Source: Thiomicrospira sp. WB1 (lineage in GTDB: Bacteria; Pseudomonadota; Gammaproteobacteria; Thiomicrospirales; Thiomicrospiraceae). From it: 64,000 nt of DNA. The DNA lies in assembly GCF_001507535.1 (NCBI RefSeq), contig NZ_LQBN01000004.1:124001-188000 (forward strand). Direction: 5' to 3'. Positions within the stretch are counted from its first letter, which is position 1. Each line of letters opens with the position of its first letter. The notes under the pieces are model-generated. The model was not told the origin of the DNA, did no database searches, and worked only from the letters and a program-made list of their open reading frames with translations. Shown piece after piece: positions 54,455 through 61,311 of this stretch. The translations under genes and the position numbers were made by a program.

Positions 54455-56452
54455 ATGTCCCAGCCATTTGAAACCTACCTCAATCAGGCGCCATTTGTCT
54501 TCATGCGCTGGGAAAACCGTCCCGGGTGGCCCGTGATCTATGCCTCGGAGCCGGTCATCGACTTACTGGGCTATCAACCCCATCAACTGGCCGATGGCGA
54601 TCTGATCTATGCCGAGCTGGTTCACCCGGATGACCGGCAACGGGTAGACAAAGAAGTCAGCCACGCCGTCAGCAATGGATCACATCAGTTTGAACACCGC
54701 CCCTATCGACTTCTGAATGCGGATGGCGACTGGGTCTGGGTCAAAGACACCACCGAAATCATCCGAGATGAAAGCGGGGAAGCGACCGAGTTCTACGGCT
54801 TCCTACAAAACTGGACCGACCTGATCCACTACAAAAAACAGGCCCAGAAAGCACAGCTGATCAACCGCCAGATCAATCACGCTCTGGACGAAAGCAATCT
54901 GGTGTCACGCTCCGATGAAATCGGGCGCATCACCTACGTCAATAATCACCTGCTCAAACTGACCGGCTACACACGTGACGAGCTGATCGGCCAACCTCAC
55001 AGCATTCTGCGCCACCCGGATACCCCACGACGCACCTTTCAGGCCATGTGGCAAGCCATCCAATCTGGCAAAACCTGGAAAGGCACACTCAAAAACCGCA
55101 AAAAGAGCGGTGAGCCCTACTGGGTGGAAATGACGCTGACCCCGCTGTTTGATGAAAACGGTCAATTCGTTGAATACCTGGCGATTCGCCATGAAGTCAC
55201 CGAACTGGTGCGCAAACAAATGGCACTCAACGGCGCCCTCACCACCTCTCGCCTGTTGAACATCCCCAATCGCCTTGCGCTGATGGAGGCCATTGACGCC
55301 AGCGAGCGCCCCGTACTGGCCATGCTCGATCTGGATAATTTCCGTCAGATTAACGAATACTTCGGGCACAGCTTTGGTGATCAACTGTTAGTGCATTTCA
55401 TGCTGCACGTGTTTTATTACAAGCCTCTCGACTATCGGTTGTTTCATTTGGGCGCTGATCAGCTGGTGTTGCTGGCCGAAAACGTGCATGCCACCGAATT
55501 CAGCTCCAGCCTGCAAACCCTGCGGGAACGACTCAACGAAAAGCGCTATCGCATCCGCGGCCAGGAAATCATGACCAACCCCACTCTGGCCCTGTCGTTC
55601 GAGCCCAAAAACCGCCTGTTGCGTTCGCTTGAAATCGCCATGCGCTATGCCAAGCGCCATCATCACAATCAGATGACCTATTCCGATGCGATTGACCAAC
55701 CGGAATTGCGAGCCGAAAACCTGAAATGGTCGGCCAAGCTGAATCAGGCCCTGCTAGACGACCGCATCACGGTGCATTTTCAGCCGATTTATCATTACGC
55801 CAGCGGGCAAATCGAACGCCATGAATGCCTGGTGCGTTTGATCGACACCGATCAGACTGTGGTGTCCCCCTTCCACTTTCTGGAAGTGTCCAAACGCACC
55901 AAGAAGTATTATCAACTCTCGCGGCGCGTCGCCACCAAGGCGTTCGAACATTTTGAACAGACCGGTCTGCCGTTTTCGATCAATATTTCTTCGCTGGACA
56001 TGACACGACCCAGCTATGCCCGGCACCTGCTCGAGCTGCTGGATGCCTGCTCGGCCCCGGAACAGGTCACACTGGAAATTCTGGAATCGGAAGAAATCAC
56101 CGACTTTGCCGCGGTGCAGCGATTTCTGCAAAAGGTTCGGGAAAGAGGCTGTCAGATTGCGATTGATGATTTTGGCGCCGGCTATGCCAATTACCACAAT
56201 CTGCTCAAATTAAACGCCGACTACATCAAACTGGATGGGTCCTTGATCAAGCAACTTGCCGACAATCAGGATGCCTACGACATTGTCGAATCGATTGTCA
56301 GTTTTGCACAAAAACGCGGCATCGCCACCATCGCCGAATTCGTCAGCGATCGGCGTATTTTTGATCTGGCGAACGCCATGAAGATTGACTACGCGCAAGG
56401 CTTTTTCATCGGGGCGCCCGAGCCGAACCCCTTGCAGCAGTTTACCCCCTAA
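54455..56452 (+). CDS. PAS-PAS-GGDEF-EAL phosphodiesterase-type protein
   Basis: A 665-residue cytoplasmic protein. Two PAS domains (about 10-125 and 145-255, the second with PAC), a degenerate GGDEF (HLGADQLVLL in place of GGDEF) and an EAL domain. The EAL catalytic set looks intact: ECLVR for EALxR, SINISS, LEILESEE, DDFGAG, YIKLDGSLI and IAEFV. It probably hydrolyses c-di-GMP in response to a redox or small-molecule signal bound by PAS. ATG at 54455 starts at a more typical N-terminus than an in-frame ATG at 54404; neither has a strong ribosome site. Confidence 0.85.
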   Translation: MSQPFETYLNQAPFVFMRWENRPGWPVIYASEPVIDLLGYQPHQLADGDLIYAELVHPDDRQRVDKEVSHAVSNGSHQFEHRPYRLLNADGDWVWVKDTTEIIRDESGEATEFYGFLQNWTDLIHYKKQAQKAQLINRQINHALDESNLVSRSDEIGRITYVNNHLLKLTGYTRDELIGQPHSILRHPDTPRRTFQAMWQAIQSGKTWKGTLKNRKKSGEPYWVEMTLTPLFDENGQFVEYLAIRHEVTELVRKQMALNGALTTSRLLNIPNRLALMEAIDASERPVLAMLDLDNFRQINEYFGHSFGDQLLVHFMLHVFYYKPLDYRLFHLGADQLVLLAENVHATEFSSSLQTLRERLNEKRYRIRGQEIMTNPTLALSFEPKNRLLRSLEIAMRYAKRHHHNQMTYSDAIDQPELRAENLKWSAKLNQALLDDRITVHFQPIYHYASGQIERHECLVRLIDTDQTVVSPFHFLEVSKRTKKYYQLSRRVATKAFEHFEQTGLPFSINISSLDMTRPSYARHLLELLDACSAPEQVTLEILESEEITDFAAVQRFLQKVRERGCQIAIDDFGAGYANYHNLLKLNADYIKLDGSLIKQLADNQDAYDIVESIVSFAQKRGIATIAEFVSDRRIFDLANAMKIDYAQGFFIGAPEPNPLQQFTP

Positions 56453-56460
56453 TAAAGACA

Positions 56461-57249
56461 TCAGTCGGCCTTTGCCACCACCAGTGGCCAGCCGCCGGGA
56501 TGCGACAGCACCTGCAACGGACACTGGTACACGGCTTCGAGCAGGTCCGGCTGCAACACCTTGGACGGCGTGCCCTGCGCTTTGACCTCGCCCTGTTGCA
56601 GCAACAACAGACGATCGGCGTATTGGGCCGCCATCTGCAGATCATGCAACACCATCACCACCCCGCTGTGGGTTTGTTTGGCCAAATCAGCAAAAACCTG
56701 CAGGCACTGATGCTGATGCCGCATGTCCAAATGCGACAGGGGCTCGTCCAGCAACACCCAGCCCGGTGTCACCGAAGCGTCACCGGCCTCGGCGCCCTGA
56801 GCGCGCTGCAACCAGACCCGCGCCAACTGCACGCGCTGTTGCTCACCGCCGGAAAGCGTCGGATAGGGCCGCTCAGCCAAAGCCACCAGATCAAAGGCCG
56901 CCAAGGCGCGCTGCAACCAAAACTCCGCCCGGGCCTCACCGGGCCAGATCAAGCCCATCGCCACCACCTCGCCCACACTGAAATCAAAGCTCAAGGCCGT
57001 GGTCTGCGGCAAGACAGCGCGCGTCTGCGCCAGTCTTTCCAGGGACAGCTGTGACAACGGCGTGCCCTGCCATTGGACACGGCCAACCTGCGGCACCCGG
57101 TCCCCACTCAGGCAATCCAACAGGGTGGATTTACCCGCGCCGTTCGGCCCGACGATGGCCACATTTTCTCCGGGTGACACCGACAAGGCCACCGATTGCA
57201 GACGCCAGACGTCGCCCAGCTCAACCGACAGGTCATGCGTTTCAAGCAT
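56461..57249 (-). CDS. Haem/iron-complex ABC importer ATPase, HmuV-like
   Basis: A 262-residue ABC ATPase. Walker A is GPNGAGKSTLL, signature LSGGEQQRVQLARVW and Walker B GWVLLDEPLSHLD. The Q-loop and the overall length fit the FecE/HmuV/BtuD group. It overlaps the permease gene by 8 bases and should energise it. No substrate-binding protein gene is adjacent. Confidence 0.85.
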   Translation of the reverse strand: MLETHDLSVELGDVWRLQSVALSVSPGENVAIVGPNGAGKSTLLDCLSGDRVPQVGRVQWQGTPLSQLSLERLAQTRAVLPQTTALSFDFSVGEVVAMGLIWPGEARAEFWLQRALAAFDLVALAERPYPTLSGGEQQRVQLARVWLQRAQGAEAGDASVTPGWVLLDEPLSHLDMRHQHQCLQVFADLAKQTHSGVVMVLHDLQMAAQYADRLLLLQQGEVKAQGTPSKVLQPDLLEAVYQCPLQVLSHPGGWPLVVAKAD

Positions 57250-58276
57250 CCCGGCCTCCCCAATCTTGGCCGTTCAGGTGACGCCACAACAGCCATAAGA
57301 AAAAAGGCCCGCCAAACGCCGCCATCAAAATGCCCAGCGGCAACTCAGCCGGCGCCGCCAAGGTTCTCGCCAGGGTGTCGGCCACCACCACCAGACACGC
57401 GCCCATCAGCGCGCTGCCTGGCAGCACGACTCGATGGTCGGGGCCAACCAGCAACCGCACTAGATGCGGCGCCACCAGCCCCACAAAACCGATCACACCG
57501 CTGACCGACACCGCCGCCCCCACACCCAGAGCGGTCCAAACGACCACCGAACGCTTCATCCGGGGCAGTGACAGCCCCAAATGCGTCACCACGCGATCGC
57601 CCATCAGAAACAGGTTCAACGCCCGGGCCTGACCAGTCAGCGCCCACAGGGCACCGATTAGAATCAATGCCAACCCACTCACCTGAAACCATTGTGCCTG
57701 ACTCAGTGACCCGAGCGTCCAGTAGGTCAACTGGCGCAGCGCCTGATCTGAGGCGAGGTAACTCAGCAACCCCAGCCCGGCGCCTGCCATGGCATTGATC
57801 GCCACCCCGGCCAGCAACATCACGCCAATGTGCGTGCGTCCATAGCGGCTGGCAAACCGATAGATAAACGCGGTGACCGCCACACCGCCCAGAAACCCGG
57901 CCAAAGGCAACAACCAGGGGCCGGGTTCCAACGACCAGGCAGCGCCCAGCACAATCACCGCCACCGACGCCAGCGCCGCGCCACTGGAGACCCCGATCAA
58001 CGCCGGATCCGCCAGAGGGTTGCGAAACAGCCCCTGCATGGCCGCACCACTTAATCCCAGTACCGCGCCCACCAGCATGGCGAGCAACAGGCGCGGCAGG
58101 CGCAGCTCCCACAGAACCTGCGAAGCCGGTGTGGCGTCATGCGGCGCCCAAAGGGCCTGCGCCCACTGCGGCCAGCTCAAAGGATAGACGCCCTGGCGCA
58201 ACGCCCAGACCGCACAGAGCAACAGCACCATGCCCAACAGAGCGAACAACCAGCGAGGCTGCGCCAGCTTTCTCAC
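57242..58276 (-). CDS. FecCD-type haem/iron/cobalamin permease, HmuU-like
   Basis: A 344-residue inner-membrane permease with nine to ten TM segments and the family motifs LRLPRLLLAMLVGAVLGLSGAAMQ and PALIGVSSGAALASVAV, GLVAPHLVRLLVGPDHR. GTG at 58276 is favoured (GGAG nine bases before); an ATG at 58345 lacks a ribosome site and lies in the divergent promoter region. With the ATPase it imports haem, an iron-siderophore or B12. A HutZ-like gene facing it points to haem. Confidence 0.8.
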   Translation of the reverse strand: MRKLAQPRWLFALLGMVLLLCAVWALRQGVYPLSWPQWAQALWAPHDATPASQVLWELRLPRLLLAMLVGAVLGLSGAAMQGLFRNPLADPALIGVSSGAALASVAVIVLGAAWSLEPGPWLLPLAGFLGGVAVTAFIYRFASRYGRTHIGVMLLAGVAINAMAGAGLGLLSYLASDQALRQLTYWTLGSLSQAQWFQVSGLALILIGALWALTGQARALNLFLMGDRVVTHLGLSLPRMKRSVVVWTALGVGAAVSVSGVIGFVGLVAPHLVRLLVGPDHRVVLPGSALMGACLVVVADTLARTLAAPAELPLGILMAAFGGPFFLWLLWRHLNGQDWGGRDA

Positions 58277-58377
58277 GCTCTGGACTCCGTGCGATTGGGT
58301 ACATGAATGTGGGTGATTGAGGTTCGGTTCATAGGTCGCTATCATAAAACGAATTCACAGGCATTACGAGGCAAGCC

Positions 58378-58884
58378 ATGGCAAAAGACGACGCGCTCGT
58401 GCAGGAGTGTCACGACTTCATTCAAACCCACCACACTGCCGTGCTGGCCACCACTGACCCCGAAACCGGCTGGCCGGAAGCCAGCTATGCGCCTTTCCTG
58501 CTGGATCAGCAACGCTTTTATGTGTACCTGTCGGAACTGGCCCGACATACCCGTAATCTCTTGGCCGGGTCGCATGCCAGCCTGCTACTGATCGAACCCG
58601 AAACCGATGACAATCGCTTTACCCGTCGCCGGGTGAGCGTGCAGGCCACGGTGCGCGAAATAACAAGACAGAGTGAAAACTGGACACAGACCATGGAGCG
58701 CATGCAGGCGGAATTGGGCGAGACCGTCGCCATGCTCAAAACACTGGAAGACTTTCACCTGTTTGAACTGACGCCGGTGCGCGGGCGGTTTGTGAAAGGG
58801 TTTGCCCAGGCGTTTGAACTGGAAGGCGAGACGCTCTCCACCCTGAGCCACATACGCGGTCCCGGTCACCGCAAAGCCACCTGA
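58378..58884 (+). CDS. HutZ/HugZ-like haem-utilisation protein
   Basis: A 168-residue protein of the pyridoxamine-phosphate-oxidase-like split-barrel fold (AVLATTDPETGWPEASYAPFLL) with C-terminal GRFVKGFAQAFEL, the pattern of HutZ-type proteins, which bind and can degrade haem. The C-terminal tail has two His (SHIRGPGHRK), a possible haem ligand. It diverges from a haem-type ABC importer, which supports a joint role in haem-iron use. Other pyridoxamine oxidase-like functions remain possible. Confidence 0.7.
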   Translation: MAKDDALVQECHDFIQTHHTAVLATTDPETGWPEASYAPFLLDQQRFYVYLSELARHTRNLLAGSHASLLLIEPETDDNRFTRRRVSVQATVREITRQSENWTQTMERMQAELGETVAMLKTLEDFHLFELTPVRGRFVKGFAQAFELEGETLSTLSHIRGPGHRKAT

Positions 58885-58894
58885 CCCCTTTTTC

Positions 58895-58906
58895 ACCAGG
58901 CCTGGT
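58895..58906. repeat. ACCAGGCCTGGT palindrome, copy 8
   Basis: Exact copy in the 34-base gap between the convergent HutZ-like and TauE genes. It has TTTTTC before and AAAAAA after, so it can act as a terminator on both strands. Confidence 0.9.
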
Positions 58907-58918
58907 AAAAAAGCCGAT

Positions 58919-59686
58919 TCAGATCAGCGCGGACACATTCTGCGACAGAATGAACGCCCCCATCACAATCAAAAACAGCGCGAACACCCGCTTGAGCATC
59001 GCCTGATCCACTTTGTGACTGACTTTGTGACCCAGCCAGCCGCCCAGAATGCCCAGCACCGAGAACAGGCCCACCACCTGCCAGTCCAGATTCAACGACA
59101 ACTGATCCAATACATTCAGGTATTCATAAAAGCCGACAAAGGATTTGGCCGCGATGATCACCAGACTGGTGCCCACCGCCAAACGCATCGACAGACCGCC
59201 CATCAACACCAGCGCCGGAATGATCAGAAAACCGCCCCCCACGCCGACCAGGCCGGTGACCGCACCGACCACCAGACCGTCGATGGCGATTTTCCAGAAC
59301 GCCCGCTTTTTGGGACCCTGCCCGGCGGAGTCCATTTTCACCGGCTTGAGCATCAAGATCGCCGCCGCCAGCAGCAGCGCCGAAAACACCAGCATCTGCA
59401 CCGGGCTGGAGACAAAATGCGCGCCAAACGCCCCCAGATACGCCCCGAGCATGCCGGGGCCGCCAAACATCAGCGCCGTGCGCCAGTCCACCAGCTTTTG
59501 CCGCGCGTAGGGCCAGGCCGAAAACACACTGATGATGCCCACGATCAACAGCGATCCGGCAATCGCCACTTTGGGGTCCTGCCCCACCAGATAAATCAGC
59601 ACCGGAACCGTCAGAATCGAACCGCCGGACCCCAACAGGCCCAGGCTCAAGCCAATCAAAAGCGCGCCAATCAATCCCAGAATCAT
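58919..59686 (-). CDS. TauE/SafE-family permease
   Basis: A 255-residue inner-membrane protein with about seven or eight TM segments in two repeated halves ([20 protein letters not shown] and [20 protein letters not shown]). Families of this type move sulfite, sulfoacetate or other small organic acids; the substrate is unknown here. Its start overlaps the trmA stop by 4 bases, so it follows trmA on the same message. Confidence 0.83.
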   Translation of the reverse strand: MILGLIGALLIGLSLGLLGSGGSILTVPVLIYLVGQDPKVAIAGSLLIVGIISVFSAWPYARQKLVDWRTALMFGGPGMLGAYLGAFGAHFVSSPVQMLVFSALLLAAAILMLKPVKMDSAGQGPKKRAFWKIAIDGLVVGAVTGLVGVGGGFLIIPALVLMGGLSMRLAVGTSLVIIAAKSFVGFYEYLNVLDQLSLNLDWQVVGLFSVLGILGGWLGHKVSHKVDQAMLKRVFALFLIVMGAFILSQNVSALI

Positions 59687-60810
59687 GAAACTTTCCTCTG
59701 CAGCAACACGCCGCTTTCAATGTGGTGAGTGTAGGGGAACTGGTCGAACAAAGCCGTGTTCACCACGTCATGCGTGGCCGTCAATACCTCAAGATCACGG
59801 GCCAAAGTCTCCGGGTTGCAGGAAATGTAAATCACCCAGTCAAACCCGGCCGCCATGGACCGGGTCAGATCGTCCAGCCCCGCCCGCGGTGGGTCCAGAA
59901 ACAGCGTGGTAAAGCGGTAGTCGGCCAATGGCACGTCTTTCAGGCGCTTGAAGGTTTTACCGCCCAGCGCCGCCGAAATCTCTTCCGCCGCCATGCGCAC
60001 CACCGTCAGGTTTTCCACCCCGTTTTGCTCGATATTGATTTTGGCCGACGCCACCGAGGTTTTGGAAATCTCCGTGGCCAGCACCCGTCGGAAAAACGGC
60101 GCCAGCGCAATCGAAAAATGGCCGTTACCGCAATAAAGTTCCAGCAGATCGCCTGCACCATCCGGATTGGCCTGCTTGGCTCTATCCTGCGCCCAGGCCA
60201 GCATCGCCTGCGCCATGTACGGATTGGGCTGGGTAAAGCTGTTTTCGATCTGCTGAAACGACCAGGTCTGGTCATGCACCTGCAAACGCTCGGTGACAAA
60301 ATCCTGATCCAGACACACCTTCTGCTTGCGCGCCCGACCGATGATATGATCAATGGGCAGCGTTTCCCGCAAATGCTCGGCCGCGGTCAGCCAGTCTGCA
60401 TCGGTTTGCACGACGCCCCGCTCATCCGGGGTCTGCAACGGCCGCCGATAAATCAGCGTCACCAGCATTTCACCACTGAGCGTGGCCAGAAAATCCACCT
60501 GAAACAATTTACGGCGCAGCACCGGCTCCGCCACGATGGCGTCCATCAATGGCCGCATCAGGCCCGCAATCGACTCGATCGCCATCGGGCAATGGTGAAT
60601 CGGCACTTTGGTCTTGGTCTCGGGGTCGAACATGATGTAATCAGTGCGATCCCCCTCGTGCCAGACCCGAAACTCCGCCCGCGCCCGATAATGCTCCGGC
60701 GGCGACGCAAAACAGTCAAACTGCGGCAATTCACCCAACAACGACTGCAGGCGAGCCTCCTTGTTTGCAAGCTGTTGCGTGTAACGGTCGGGATCGGTCT
60801 GACAGAGCAT
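59683..60810 (-). CDS. trmA: tRNA (uracil-5-)-methyltransferase
   Basis: A 375-residue enzyme making m5U54. N-terminal block [14 protein letters not shown] site [17 protein letters not shown], and catalytic Cys in [13 protein letters not shown]. Length is that of E. coli TrmA (366). There is no iron-sulfur cluster motif, which separates it from RlmC/RlmD. It lies downstream of the DUF3820 gene by 30 bases and overlaps the permease gene. Confidence 0.93.
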   Translation of the reverse strand: MLCQTDPDRYTQQLANKEARLQSLLGELPQFDCFASPPEHYRARAEFRVWHEGDRTDYIMFDPETKTKVPIHHCPMAIESIAGLMRPLMDAIVAEPVLRRKLFQVDFLATLSGEMLVTLIYRRPLQTPDERGVVQTDADWLTAAEHLRETLPIDHIIGRARKQKVCLDQDFVTERLQVHDQTWSFQQIENSFTQPNPYMAQAMLAWAQDRAKQANPDGAGDLLELYCGNGHFSIALAPFFRRVLATEISKTSVASAKINIEQNGVENLTVVRMAAEEISAALGGKTFKRLKDVPLADYRFTTLFLDPPRAGLDDLTRSMAAGFDWVIYISCNPETLARDLEVLTATHDVVNTALFDQFPYTHHIESGVLLQRKVS

Positions 60811-60840
60811 GGCACCTCAAAAGGAGAATGTGTAAAAAAA

Positions 60841-61137
60841 TCACATTGTACCAAATCCGGTTTCACACCCCCGATTTTCACCAGGCCTGGTGGTTTTTAG
60901 TAGAGTACATCCTTTGTCACAAACGCTTAATTTTCTTAACGGATCAAGAAGATGCTTTAACCCATTGTGATCCAACTCGTGCATCAGAGCCAATAACTGC
61001 CCTAACTGACCAGACGGAAAACCCTCACGCGCAAACCAATTCAGGTAATGACCTGGCAAATCAGCAATCATTCGTCCCTTGTATTTTCCGTAAGGCATGG
61101 AGGTTGTAACGAGTTTCTTTAAGTTCTCTGGCTTCAT
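60841..61137 (-). CDS. DUF3820 protein with non-homologous C-terminal extension
   Basis: A 98-residue protein. Residues 1-68 fit DUF3820 (TTSMPYGKYKGRMIADLP, HYLNWFAREGFPSGQLG, ALMHELDHNGLKHLL), a small family of unclear function. Typical members end around residue 70, but this frame continues 28 residues through a palindrome copy (60880-60891, read TTRPGEN). The gene is visibly AT-richer than its neighbours and is bracketed by 24-base inverted repeats (60875-60898 and 61197-61220). It may be an acquired piece. Function not assigned. Confidence 0.7.
   Translation of the reverse strand: MKPENLKKLVTTSMPYGKYKGRMIADLPGHYLNWFAREGFPSGQLGQLLALMHELDHNGLKHLLDPLRKLSVCDKGCTLLKTTRPGENRGCETGFGTM
60875..60898 (-). 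repeat. 24-base repeat, left copy (palindrome copy 9)
   Basis: Contains the exact core at 60880-60891. The 24 bases are the reverse complement of those at 61197-61220, with asymmetric flanks (TTTTC on one side, GGTTTTT on the other), so the pair is inverted around the DUF3820 gene. Confidence 0.9.
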
Positions 61138-61196
61138 TAGTTAAAAACAAATAAGTATTTTTTGATGTTTGGGTTCAGCTAATAACTGTAACACCC

Positions 61197-61220
61197 AAAA
61201 ACCACCAGGCCTGGTGAAAA
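61197..61220 (+). repeat. 24-base repeat, right copy (palindrome copy 10)
   Basis: Contains the exact core at 61204-61215. It lies 92 bases before metH and 60 bases before the DUF3820 start, and is an inverted identical partner of 60875-60898. Confidence 0.9.
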
Positions 61221-61311
61221 AGGCTTTTTGTGCGCCTCGATTTCACCCACACCCTTTATCGATTGGCCCTGTGCTAAAATAAAGGATTTCAATGATCCTT
61301 GAGTTTGTTTT

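Noticed and set aside
59722-60900. Long open frame antisense to trmA (392 codons)
   Set aside because: Shadow of trmA; composition rich in Arg, His and Gln is typical of antisense reading of a GC-biased gene.
61221-61311. Cobalamin or SAM riboswitch before metH
   Set aside because: The leader after the repeat is only about 90 bases and lacks recognisable B12-box or SAM-box cores.
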